From UBA5239 sp040391785 (GTDB taxonomy: Bacteria; Verrucomicrobiota; Lentisphaeria; Victivallales; Victivallaceae): a stretch of 64,000 nt of DNA. The first letter of the stretch is position 1; every line of letters begins with the position of its first letter. Location: positions 6,796-70,795 of the forward strand of contig JBEBXH010000021.1 of assembly GCA_040391785.1 (NCBI GenBank), written 5' to 3'. Shown here piece after piece: positions 9,331 to 17,139 of the stretch. The notes beneath the pieces are model-generated. The model did not search any database. It saw only the letters and a program-made list of their open reading frames with translations, and had not been told where the DNA came from. The translations under genes were made by a program, and so were the position numbers.

Positions 9331-9990
9331 TTATTTTTTGAAGAGGGAACGCAACAATTCGGTCTGCGCCTTGATGTCATCCGCCTGGGTGATTTCCGTG
9401 ACCATGGCGATGCGTTTGGCGCCGGCCGCCACCAGCTCGGGAATGTGCTTCGCCTTGATTCCGCCCATGATGCTGAACGGAATGTTCAAGGTCGGCGCGA
9501 TCTGTTTGAGCATGTCCACGCCCACCGGACCACAGTTCACCGCCTTGGTGCCGGTGGCAAAAATCGGGCCGATGTTGATGTACCCCGCCCCTTCCCGGAC
9601 GGCCTGCGCGGCCTCGGCCGGGTTGTGGGTGGAGACGCCGATCAGCAGTTCGGGCGCAATCCGTTTCGCGGCGGAGAGCGGCAGGTCCTCCTGCCCCAGG
9701 TGCACGCCGTCGGCATTCACCGCCAGCGCGATATCCACGTAATCATTGATAATCAGCAGCATATTATGCGCTTCGGTGATCTCGCGGTAGGTACACGCCA
9801 GTTCGTAATAAGCCCGTTTGTCGAGGTTTTTTTCGCGCAGCTGGACCAGCGTAGCGCCGCCGCCGGCGATTTCGCGCAGGACCTCGACCGGGTGGCGGCC
9901 GTTGCAGAATTCCGAACTTACGACGGGGTAAAGATCCACCGCGTCGAAGGCGGCGATACGTTGGGCTAAGCTGTTAAACGGTGATTTCAT
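9331..9990 (-). CDS. thiE: Thiamine phosphate synthase ThiE
   Basis: ThiE joins hydroxymethylpyrimidine diphosphate and thiazole phosphate to give thiamine phosphate. The 219-residue TIM-barrel protein shows LVQLREKNLDKRAYYELA, LIINDYVDIALAVNADGVHLGQEDLP, the pyrophosphate-binding IGVSTHNPAEA, YINIGPIFATGTK (usually GPIFPTxTK) and FSIMGGIK. The frame is open far upstream because it overlaps the zinc-ribbon gene out of phase; the ATG at 9990 sits on an ATGA overlap with that gene's stop and is where homology begins. No TPP riboswitch is expected so deep in the operon and none was seen. Confidence 0.94.
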   Translation of the reverse strand: MKSPFNSLAQRIAAFDAVDLYPVVSSEFCNGRHPVEVLREIAGGGATLVQLREKNLDKRAYYELACTYREITEAHNMLLIINDYVDIALAVNADGVHLGQEDLPLSAAKRIAPELLIGVSTHNPAEAAQAVREGAGYINIGPIFATGTKAVNCGPVGVDMLKQIAPTLNIPFSIMGGIKAKHIPELVAAGAKRIAMVTEITQADDIKAQTELLRSLFKK

Positions 9991-10358
9991 GCTTTCACTT
10001 TCTGGGTAAATTGGGGACAGTCGTCCATGGATTCGGTCGGGCGGTTGTGCAACCCGCAACGGGTGATGAAGGGATGATTGATGAAGTGAGCGCAATCCTT
10101 GCAGAAATGCTTTTCGTCCTCGCTCACTTCGATGACCGGTTTGGCCTCGCCCTCGGTCTGCAGCAGCGCCTTCAATGAATCCATGGCGGCGGTATTGGCC
10201 GCGGCTTTGGGCTCGGCTTCGATATCGCCGAGCTTGCCGCCGCAAATGGCGCAGGCCAGGATTTTGCCGACAGCGGTCCAGCCGTCCATCAGGTTTTTCT
10301 CCTTGATCACGGTGTCCTGGCTGCAATGCGGACATTTCATCCGTTCGCCGACTCTCAT
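9987..10358 (-). CDS. Small double zinc-ribbon protein, function unknown
   Basis: A 123-residue soluble protein with cysteine clusters at both ends: MKCPHC ... LACAICGGKLG near the N terminus, and HFCKDCAHF ... TRCGLHNRPTESMDDCPQF at the C terminus. These are probably two zinc sites joined by an Ala/Glu-rich linker of about 35 residues. I do not recognise a named family. ATG 10358 follows an AAGGAGA site by about 9 bases; ATG 10340 (MKCPHC) is a possible alternative. It lies between the RdgC-like gene and thiE and overlaps thiE by ATGA. Confidence 0.7.
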   Translation of the reverse strand: MRVGERMKCPHCSQDTVIKEKNLMDGWTAVGKILACAICGGKLGDIEAEPKAAANTAAMDSLKALLQTEGEAKPVIEVSEDEKHFCKDCAHFINHPFITRCGLHNRPTESMDDCPQFTQKVKA

Positions 10359-10371
10359 GGCCACAGTCTCC

Positions 10372-11466
10372 TTATCTGGAATCGCGTTCCTGGACCCAGA
10401 GTTGAATTTTCTTCTCGGTTTCATCCCAATCGGACGCGGTCACGGCCTTCACGAACTTAGCGAAATATTCGCCGATGACCGTCTGGAAAATGTGCAGATT
10501 GGTGATGCGCTCGGCGAAGCGGCTGTCGCGGTCCATTTCTTCGCCTTCCGGCAGCGAGAGACCACTGAAATTGAAGTGGTCGGCATCGAAACTGCCGCCC
10601 CAGACATCCTCGCCGCGAACCAGCATGAATTTGGCTTTTTTGAGCTTTTTGCCGACGTTCAAGGCGGCCTTGGCCTCGGCGGAGCGGAGCGGGCTGTCGC
10701 CCTTTTTCAGCGTGGTTTCGGCGGCGCCGCGGGCCTCGGCGGCAAAGGCGAAGGTCAGCGGCCCCTCGATGGCAAAGGCGAATTCGCCGAACTGGTCGAC
10801 GTTGACCATGCCTTCCTCGCATTCGCTGTAATACCAGAGCCAGGTCAGGAAGTCGCGGCCGGGAGTGGTCTCGCCGTCACCCTTTGCGGAGAACATCACC
10901 ACCGGGATCGACACTTCGGTGGTCTGAAAACGATTCTCCAGATACCATTCGGGCGTGACCTGAACCGGCTCGATGTTGGTTGTTTTGTAAAATTGAGCGA
11001 TGAAATTGTCGATTTGCGCCGTCGAAGCGGTGCCCAGATAAAGCACTTTTGAGGCCATATCAACGACCATCGGGGTGCCGCTGATGGTGGGCACCATCTT
11101 CATCAGGTTCTTTTCGGTGGCTTCTTCCTTGATCTGTTTTTTCTGCTTGCTCGGCACCGTAGTGGTGTCGTTTGCCTGCATATAAACGAGCTCCTCGCGG
11201 CGGCAGATGGCGTTCAACAGCGTCGACGGAATCTTGCGTTCAGCCTTGCGCAGATTCAAATAGAGGTGGCCGCCGCACAGTGCGGTGACTTCGTCAATAG
11301 TGGTTTCCAGCAGGTGGCGTCCGCTGACCCAGCCGATCTGCGGGTCCTCCTTGACCGAATCGATGCTCCCGGCGGCCATGCCGGTAAAAAGCTCCAGATA
11401 ATCCTCCGGTAATTCTTCGCGCAGGTGAAAAACGGTGACGGCAAATGTTCCATGTTCAAAAGGCAT
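10372..11466 (-). CDS. rdgC: RdgC-like recombination-associated protein
   Basis: The 364-residue acidic soluble protein resembles the RdgC family, which forms a ring around duplex DNA and limits RecA-driven recombination. Points of agreement are GWVSGRHLLETTID early on, the central LNAICRREELVYMQAND, GRDFLTWLWYYSECEEG, KLKKAKFMLVRGEDVWGGSF and LPEGEEMDRDSRFAERI. The divergence from gamma-proteobacterial RdgC is large and the match rests on my memory of deltaproteobacterial and PVC relatives, so the name is provisional. It sits downstream of dxs and a small exported protein and upstream of the zinc-ribbon gene and thiE. Confidence 0.6.
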   Translation of the reverse strand: MPFEHGTFAVTVFHLREELPEDYLELFTGMAAGSIDSVKEDPQIGWVSGRHLLETTIDEVTALCGGHLYLNLRKAERKIPSTLLNAICRREELVYMQANDTTTVPSKQKKQIKEEATEKNLMKMVPTISGTPMVVDMASKVLYLGTASTAQIDNFIAQFYKTTNIEPVQVTPEWYLENRFQTTEVSIPVVMFSAKGDGETTPGRDFLTWLWYYSECEEGMVNVDQFGEFAFAIEGPLTFAFAAEARGAAETTLKKGDSPLRSAEAKAALNVGKKLKKAKFMLVRGEDVWGGSFDADHFNFSGLSLPEGEEMDRDSRFAERITNLHIFQTVIGEYFAKFVKAVTASDWDETEKKIQLWVQERDSR

Positions 11467-11482
11467 ATTCTGTTAACTCCTG

Positions 11483-11797
11483 TTATTTTTTCTTTTCAAT
11501 TTCCTGGATCTGGCGGTTGATTTCCTCGGCTTTGAGGATCAGTACCCGCATTTCGCGCTTGCTGTCCACCCGCAGCGCCAGGTCGCGGTGAAGAGCGATA
11601 ATCTGGTTGTGGATTTTCTGCAAATCGGCATCGTTTTTGATAATCTCGGTGCGCAGTTCGATCATCTCTTTATCGAGGTCGGCGGCCTGCTGTTTCAGGC
11701 TTTCCAGTTTCAATATTTTGGCATCGGGGGCATTGGCCTGTCCCATCGAGACAAGCGTAACCGCACAGAAACAACCGATCATCAGCATTTTTTTCAT
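11483..11797 (-). CDS. Small exported coiled-coil protein
   Basis: This 104-residue protein has a signal peptide (MKKMLMIGCFCAVTLVSMGQA) and then one long charged helix, from about residue 28 to the end, with heptad-like hydrophobic spacing (LESLKQQAADLDKEMIEL ... LRVDSKREMRVLILKAEEIN), ending in a KKK tail. It is probably periplasmic and self-associating; no family was recognised. The ATG overlaps the dxs stop by ATGA, so it is co-translated with dxs. Confidence 0.7.
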   Translation of the reverse strand: MKKMLMIGCFCAVTLVSMGQANAPDAKILKLESLKQQAADLDKEMIELRTEIIKNDADLQKIHNQIIALHRDLALRVDSKREMRVLILKAEEINRQIQEIEKKK

Positions 11798-13653
11798 GAT
11801 GATACTCCTTTGATATTTTTTATTTTATCTACAATATTTTCTACCGTAAAACCATATTTCTCGCGCAATTTCTCCGGCGAACCGTGTTCGAGCCTGTTAT
11901 CGCCCCAGCCGTAGTGCCACACTTCGCGGTGCGGCGAAGCGATCAGCACCTCGTCGCACTGAGCGGCCAGCCCGCCGCCGGTCTGTCCGTCCTCAAGCGT
12001 GATCAACGGCATGGCGGCGGCATGGGCGCGCATGAGTTCGGCGTCGAACGGTTTCAGGAACCGGGTGTTGACCACGGCGGCCCGAATTCCGGCTTCCGCG
12101 AGCTTGTCGGCGGCGCGGCAGGCAGTTTCCAGCTCGCGGCCCCAGGCCCAGATCGCCACGTCATTGCCCTCGCGAACCACCAGAGCCTTGCCCGGTTCGA
12201 GCGGAGCGGAGAGATCGGCACCGAACGGCTCGGCACTGCCGCGCGGGTAACGGATCGCCACCGGCGAGGCCAGTTCATAAGCAAATTTGAACATCGCTTT
12301 CAATTCATTTTTATCCGCCGGCGCCATAATCGTCAGGTCCGGCATAGTCCGCATGAATCCGAGGTCATGAATGCCGTGATGCGTACAGCCGTCCTCGACC
12401 ACTCCGGCGCGGTCGACGGCGAAAATCACCGGCAGTTTCTGCAGGCAAACATCATGAAACAGGCAATCCAGCGCCCGCTGCATAAAGGTAGCGTAAACCG
12501 CGTAAACCGGCCGCATACCGCCCGCCGCCAGCCCCGCCGCAAACACCGCGGCGTGTTCTTCGGCGATGCCGACATCGAAAAAGCGCTTCGGAAACCGTCG
12601 ACTGAACTCCCTCAGTCCGGTCCCGTAAGCCATCCCGGCGGTAATGGCGACCACCTCGGGGTGCGCCGCCGCCAGCTCGGCCATCGTATCGCCGAACGCC
12701 TGGGAAAAAGTCGTTTTGCCGCCCGACGCGCTCTCACCGGTGAGCGGATCAAACGCCGTCACGCCGTGGAACTTCTCCGGTGCGCTCTCCGCCGGCTGGT
12801 AGCCGCGCCCCTTGCCGGTCATCACGTGGATGAGCACCGGGCGCGAACTGTTTTTGGCGGCGTCGAAGGTGCGGATCATCAACTCGATGTCGTGCCCGTC
12901 GATCGGGCCGAGGTAGCGGAACCCCATGGTTTCGAAAATACTTCCCGGCAGGATCAGGTTCTTGACCCAGCGGAACATTTTCGAGAGAAAACGGTGAATC
13001 GATTTGCCGCGCCGCAGCCGGAAAATCCAGTTACGGATCGACGAACGCAGTTTGATGTAGCCATGAGCGGAAATCAGGCGGTTGAAGTGGCGCGCCATGG
13101 CCCCGACATTGGTGGCGATCGACATTTTGTTGTCGTTCAAAATTACGATCAGCCCGCGGCAACTGCTGCTGGCGTTGTTCAACCCCTCCAGCGAAATGCC
13201 GCAGTTAAAGGCGCCGTCGCCCACAATCGCCACCACCTGTTCACCGCGTCCGAGCTTGTCGGCGGCCACTTTCATACCGGTGGCGGCGGAAATGGCCGTA
13301 CCGGCGTGACCGGCGATGAAACAGTCATATTCGGAATTCTCCGGTGTGGGAAACCCGGAGCACCCCTCGAACTGGCGGAGCGTCTCAAATTCGCAGCGCC
13401 GTCCGGTGATCAGCTTGTGGGTATAGGTCTGGTGGCCCACGTCCCAGATCAGTTTATCGGCGGGGGTGTCGAAGGCGCAATGCAGCGCCAGCGTCAGCTC
13501 CACCGTGCCCAGGTTCGGGGCCAGGTGCCCGCCGTTCTTCGACACCGTCGCGATCAGGCGGCGGCGTATTTCACCGGCGAGCTGTATCCGTTCATCCTTG
13601 CTTAACTTCCGGACGTCTTCCGGAGAGTTTATGCGGTTCAGTATGCTATCCAT
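11794..13653 (-). CDS. dxs: 1-deoxy-D-xylulose-5-phosphate synthase Dxs
   Basis: Dxs condenses pyruvate and glyceraldehyde 3-phosphate using thiamine diphosphate, the first step of the MEP isoprenoid pathway and a source of the thiazole precursor. The 619-residue protein is full length: NGGHLAPNLGTVELTLALH, WDVGHQTYTHKLITGR and IAGHAGTAISAATGM. The ThDP-binding motif reads GDGAFNCGISLEGLNNA, a variant of the usual GDGALTGGMAFEALNNA. The transketolase middle domain has DVGIAEEHAAVFAAGLA and the C-terminal domain EDGQTGGGLA. A consensus promoter lies just upstream. Sharing an operon with thiE, whose product leads to its cofactor, may not be accidental. Confidence 0.96.
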   Translation of the reverse strand: MDSILNRINSPEDVRKLSKDERIQLAGEIRRRLIATVSKNGGHLAPNLGTVELTLALHCAFDTPADKLIWDVGHQTYTHKLITGRRCEFETLRQFEGCSGFPTPENSEYDCFIAGHAGTAISAATGMKVAADKLGRGEQVVAIVGDGAFNCGISLEGLNNASSSCRGLIVILNDNKMSIATNVGAMARHFNRLISAHGYIKLRSSIRNWIFRLRRGKSIHRFLSKMFRWVKNLILPGSIFETMGFRYLGPIDGHDIELMIRTFDAAKNSSRPVLIHVMTGKGRGYQPAESAPEKFHGVTAFDPLTGESASGGKTTFSQAFGDTMAELAAAHPEVVAITAGMAYGTGLREFSRRFPKRFFDVGIAEEHAAVFAAGLAAGGMRPVYAVYATFMQRALDCLFHDVCLQKLPVIFAVDRAGVVEDGCTHHGIHDLGFMRTMPDLTIMAPADKNELKAMFKFAYELASPVAIRYPRGSAEPFGADLSAPLEPGKALVVREGNDVAIWAWGRELETACRAADKLAEAGIRAAVVNTRFLKPFDAELMRAHAAAMPLITLEDGQTGGGLAAQCDEVLIASPHREVWHYGWGDNRLEHGSPEKLREKYGFTVENIVDKIKNIKGVSS

Positions 13654-13686
13654 ATCAGGCTTATTTCCTCAAAAGTGTCAAAGGAC

Positions 13687-13715
13687 AATATAGCCTGCGA
13701 AGTAATTTTTGTCAA
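13687..13715 (-). promoter_or_regulatory. Strong sigma-70 promoter of the dxs operon
   Basis: On the minus strand TTGACA (13715-13710) and TATATT (13692-13687) are separated by exactly 17 bases, about 34 bases before the dxs ATG. The divergent lipoprotein gene starts at 13804. Confidence 0.75.
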
Positions 13716-13803
13716 AATTATGAAGAAAAAATAGTGGCAATATTGATTTTTCACCCAAATGAGGTTAAGTTTAAGCACGTTACAAATTAAGGGGAATATT
13801 TTT

Positions 13804-14355
13804 ATGAAGAAAATTCATCTGCTGATACTGGCTGCGGCGGCAATTCTGGCCGGCGGCTGTTTTTTTGCTCCTCCACAAACGGTCTCGTATTATGAGCTGA
13901 ATCTGCCGGCTCCGCTCTCCACGCCCGGCGTGCAGATTGCCTTCAACGATTTCGAGAACATCTCCGGGGCCGGGCTGAAAATGCGTTACCGTGCCAACGG
14001 CAACCAGCAGGTCATCGACAACCTGAACCGCTGGGGCAGCTCTCCCGAAAACATGCTCCGGCTCTACCTCATGGGCGCCATGACCGACAGCACCGACACG
14101 GTCAACCCCGCGAAGCGCCTGATCGTCAACGGCCGGCTGGAAATCTTCGAGATCGACCTGGACAACAAGGAAGCGATCATGCAGTTTTCGTATGCCATTC
14201 AGGAAAAAGCGGGCGAATCCGCCAGCCCCTCGCGGGTTGTCCGGAGCCTGATCAAGTTCACCGACGGTACGCCCATGGGGTTCGCCCGGGCCTTTTCCGA
14301 GGCGGCAAACGATCTGGCCAAAGCCATTCGCAATGATATCAAAAACCACTATTGA
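13804..14355 (+). CDS. Lipoprotein of an Mla/Pqi-type lipid transport operon (auxiliary ABC lipoprotein, PqiC-like)
   Basis: The 183-residue protein carries a lipoprotein signal (LILAAAAILAGGC, lipid-modified Cys at residue 19). The mature part starts FFAPPQTVSYYELNLPAPL, resembling the YYxL opening of the ABC-type transport auxiliary lipoprotein family (PqiC and relatives), outer-membrane partners of MCE transporters. The C-terminal region (LIKFTDGTPMGFARAFSEAANDLAKAIRND) matches the final helix that follows the beta sheet in that family. It is immediately upstream of MlaE-like and MlaD-like genes (10-base gap), which supports the call. ATG 13804 is chosen because an AGGGGA site lies before it and the earlier in-frame ATG would bury the lipobox. 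Confidence 0.75.
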   Translation: MKKIHLLILAAAAILAGGCFFAPPQTVSYYELNLPAPLSTPGVQIAFNDFENISGAGLKMRYRANGNQQVIDNLNRWGSSPENMLRLYLMGAMTDSTDTVNPAKRLIVNGRLEIFEIDLDNKEAIMQFSYAIQEKAGESASPSRVVRSLIKFTDGTPMGFARAFSEAANDLAKAIRNDIKNHY

Positions 14356-14365
14356 TTAAGAATTT

Positions 14366-15178
14366 ATGGCGGGCAGCAGATCATTCAGTCAACTTTGTAA
14401 CCAGATCGGCAATGCGGCATGTATTTATTGCCAGGAGCTGATTATGCTCTTCGGGTTCACCGGCGAGCTGGTCCTGGTGGCGAAAAAATTCATCCGGCAT
14501 CCGGGCAAAATCAACTGGCGCGCAGTGCTGTACAACGCGGATACCTGCGGCAGCGACGCGGTACCGATCATTTCGCTGCTCGGGCTGCTGGTCGGGGTGA
14601 TTCTGGCGTTTCAGGGAATCGTCCAGCTGGGGCGCTACGGCGTGGAAGGGTATATCGTCAACCTGGTGGGTGCGGTGATCGTGACCGAACTCGCGCCGCT
14701 GCTGACGGCGATCGTGCTGGCGGGGCGCTCCGGGTCGGCATTCGCCTCCGAGCTCGGCACCATGCAGGCAAATGAGGAAGTGGACGCGCTCTTCACGCTG
14801 GGATTCGACCCGGTGGGATACCTGGTTTTTCCGAAAATCATCGCGCTGATCATCGTGCTGCCCTGTCTGACGATTTTCGCCGACGTCTGCGGCATCATCG
14901 GCGGCATGCTCGTCTCCTGCGAGAAGCTCGACATCAGCGCCACCGAATATTTCTCGCGGACGCTGGAAGTGGTCAAGCCCATCGACTTGTTCCAGGGGCT
15001 GTTCAAAAGTGTGTTTTTCGGCGTCATCGTTGCCGTTATCGGCTGCATGAAGGGGTATTATACCGAACGCGATTCGCAGGGAATCGGGCGCTCGGCCACC
15101 TCGGCAGTGGTCACCGGCATTTTCCTGATCGTGGTCTGCGACGCGATCATTACCGGCATATTCAGTACAATCGTTTAA
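14366..15178 (+). CDS. mlaE: MlaE-type ABC transporter permease
   Basis: The 270-residue inner-membrane protein has five to six spans and the MlaE/YrbE signature: SLLGLLVGVILAFQG, YIVNLVGAVIVTELAPLLTA, IVLAGRSGSAFASELGTMQ, EEVDALFTLGFDPVGYLVFPK. In studied systems MlaE works with the ATPase MlaF and an MCE protein (MlaD) to move phospholipid between membranes. Here MlaD follows after 19 bases, but no ATPase gene lies anywhere in the 64 kb. Confidence 0.93.
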   Translation: MAGSRSFSQLCNQIGNAACIYCQELIMLFGFTGELVLVAKKFIRHPGKINWRAVLYNADTCGSDAVPIISLLGLLVGVILAFQGIVQLGRYGVEGYIVNLVGAVIVTELAPLLTAIVLAGRSGSAFASELGTMQANEEVDALFTLGFDPVGYLVFPKIIALIIVLPCLTIFADVCGIIGGMLVSCEKLDISATEYFSRTLEVVKPIDLFQGLFKSVFFGVIVAVIGCMKGYYTERDSQGIGRSATSAVVTGIFLIVVCDAIITGIFSTIV

Positions 15179-15197
15179 TTTCGAGGTAAGCAATCAA

Positions 15198-16238
15198 ATG
15201 AATCAGGCAAACAAAGTCAAACTCGGAGCATTCATATTTTTCGCGGCGCTGCTGACGATCATCTGCTTCATCGCCTTCGGACTGACCAAGGTTTTCGAGC
15301 CCAGAATCCAGGCCATCACCGTATTCGACTCCACGGTCGAAGGGCTCACGGTCGGCTCGCCGGTCAAGTTCATGGGCGTGCCGGTCGGCCAGGTCACCCG
15401 CATCGCCATGCGCGACTCCGACGGCTACGTGAACGTCTACTTCATCATCCGGCGGTCCGCCATGGACAATATCGACGAAAACAGCATTGTCGACACCCCT
15501 TATCACAGCGATTTCCGCGACTTTTTCGACAACAGCAAAATCTCGTGCTTCATCAACGCCGCCGGGATCATGGGCGGCGCTTACCTTGAGTTGAGCACCA
15601 GCAGCACCGCCCCCTACATGCTCCCGTCGCTGAAAGTGATTCCGCCGCCGAGCACGATCTATATCAAATCCCGCACCCTCCACGTGACCAACGTCATCGC
15701 CAATGTCTCCAAGACCATCGACCAGATGACCAAGGTCGATTTCGTGGCGCTGGCCGACAAAATCAGCTATACCATGGACAGCGTCAACCGCATTTTCGTG
15801 GGCAAGGAGCTCGAGGAGTCGCTGGAGCGTTTCCGCAATATTTCCAAGGACCTGGAAAAAGTCACCTCGGTGGTGCGCGAATCCCTGACCGCCGAACGCG
15901 TCGAAATGACCTTCAACACCATCGATTCGGTCAACAACATGCTGATCAGCATCACCAAGGCCATTCCCCCCGGCGAGGTGGAAAAAATGACCAAAGAACT
16001 CAACGAAGTACTGGTCGAAATGAACACCTTTATGAAGGCCACCGGGGTCAAGCGTGACGAAGCCGCACAGGACTTCGCCGAGCTCTCGAAACGGGTCATT
16101 CAGTTGAGCACGAAACTGGAGAAATTCATGGCGCGGCTCTCCGAATTCATCGAAACGATCGATGAGCAGCCCGAGCAAATGGTACGCGGCCGCAAGTCGC
16201 AGGAATACTTCCCGCCCGCCCCGGAAATCAAAAAATGA
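15198..16238 (+). CDS. mlaD: MlaD-type MCE-domain protein
   Basis: The 346-residue protein has one N-terminal membrane anchor (KLGAFIFFAALLTIICFIAF) and then the MCE domain at about residues 38-120 (VFDSTVEGLTVGSPVKFMGV, GQVTRIAMRDSDGYVNVYF). The remaining two-thirds is mostly helical and rich in Lys/Glu (SLERFRNISKDLEKVTSVV, KMTKELNEVLVEMNTFMKAT), suggesting a coiled-coil needle as in longer MCE proteins such as PqiB or LetB-type bridges rather than the short E. coli MlaD. It overlaps the following LolA-like gene by ATGA. Confidence 0.9.
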   Translation: MNQANKVKLGAFIFFAALLTIICFIAFGLTKVFEPRIQAITVFDSTVEGLTVGSPVKFMGVPVGQVTRIAMRDSDGYVNVYFIIRRSAMDNIDENSIVDTPYHSDFRDFFDNSKISCFINAAGIMGGAYLELSTSSTAPYMLPSLKVIPPPSTIYIKSRTLHVTNVIANVSKTIDQMTKVDFVALADKISYTMDSVNRIFVGKELEESLERFRNISKDLEKVTSVVRESLTAERVEMTFNTIDSVNNMLISITKAIPPGEVEKMTKELNEVLVEMNTFMKATGVKRDEAAQDFAELSKRVIQLSTKLEKFMARLSEFIETIDEQPEQMVRGRKSQEYFPPAPEIKK

Positions 16239-16954
16239 AGTTTGCCCGCTTCATCGCGTTATTTTTTCTGAGCGCGGCGGCCTGCGCCCATGACCTCTCG
16301 GACACCGAGCTGCTGGCCCGGGTCGAACAGGCCCGGCGCCCTACCCTGGCCGTACCGATCAAAAGCTGCATCTGGCGGACCGTCTCCTTCATTCCCGCCT
16401 CCGAGGCGCCATTGTATGTCGATAACGTCTTCAAGGCACCAAACAAGATCAAAATCGTGACCACGGTTCCCGGCTCCGAACCGGTCGCCCAGGCGTTCAA
16501 CGGCAAAACCGCCTGGCTCCGCCACGGCAAAAACCTGCCTCAGCTCCTGGAGGGCGACGCGGCCAATTACCTGCGTTTCATGGCCGTGATCAGCAATCCG
16601 AGCGCGGAAATGAAACATTATTTCGAGAAAATCGTGGTTGAGAAAAACACCGTAACCATCGATAAAGAGCTTTGTTACAAGATCATCGGTTATCCTTATG
16701 AACACTACCGGCAGCTCCCGGTGACGTATTATGTAGCCGTCAGCGATTACCTGCCGCGCCGCATCGACATGGGGATTTTCAGCGACGGCAACCTCGCGCT
16801 GGTCACCTCCTGGTTCGGCAAATACCGCAATTTCAACGGCATCATTCTGCCGGAGGAAACCCGCACCGCTTCGCCGCAATCCCCGATCGTGTCGCGAGTT
16901 ATGGCTGTGACCGTGAATCCGGAAATTCCGGATCGGGAATTTGAATTACCCTGA
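16235..16954 (+). CDS. Exported LolA-like protein of the Mla operon
   Basis: The 239-residue protein starts with a signal peptide (MKFARFIALFFLSAAACAHD). The body reads as a LolA/LolB-type half-barrel: a threshold-of-use segment (FKAPNKIKIVTTVPGSEPVA, FNGKTAWLRHGK) and strands such as YYVAVSDYLPRRIDMGIF. LolA-fold proteins carry lipids or lipoproteins through the periplasm, which fits the Mla-type operon. The fold call is inference from motif style; sequence identity to true LolA is not obvious. ATGA coupling with mlaD shows it belongs to the operon. Confidence 0.65.
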   Translation: MKFARFIALFFLSAAACAHDLSDTELLARVEQARRPTLAVPIKSCIWRTVSFIPASEAPLYVDNVFKAPNKIKIVTTVPGSEPVAQAFNGKTAWLRHGKNLPQLLEGDAANYLRFMAVISNPSAEMKHYFEKIVVEKNTVTIDKELCYKIIGYPYEHYRQLPVTYYVAVSDYLPRRIDMGIFSDGNLALVTSWFGKYRNFNGIILPEETRTASPQSPIVSRVMAVTVNPEIPDREFELP

Positions 16955-17087
16955 CCGGAAAACCGCAAAAGTACAGAATAAAATCCAGATAAAAGACCTT
17001 ATTTCGGATGTCAAGTCTGTTTTGCTGGAAAATATTTCGAAAAATCTTTCTTTTCTGTTTGACTTTCCCCGGAAACACAGTACTGTC

Positions 17088-17134
17088 ACACCATATAATG
17101 TATAATCACAAACCCAAACCACAATATATAGAAA
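17088..17134 (+). promoter_or_regulatory. Tandem NrdR-box-like operators upstream of nrdJ
   Basis: Two 16-base sites, 17088-17103 (ACACCATATAATGTAT) and 17119-17134 (CCACAATATATAGAAA), match the NrdR-box consensus acaCwAtATaTwGtgt at 13 and 12 of 16 positions by my count; the second has a perfect core. Their start-to-start distance is exactly 31 bases, three helical turns, the spacing known for NrdR box pairs. Site 1 contains a TATAAT, and a TTGACT lies at 17059-17064. NrdR represses ribonucleotide reductase genes when dATP is high. Confidence 0.7.
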
Positions 17135-17139
17135 GAGCA

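Noticed and set aside
16955..17139. Cobalamin riboswitch upstream of nrdJ
   Set aside because: The leader is under 190 bases and lacks a recognisable B12 box; NrdR-like sites explain the control better.
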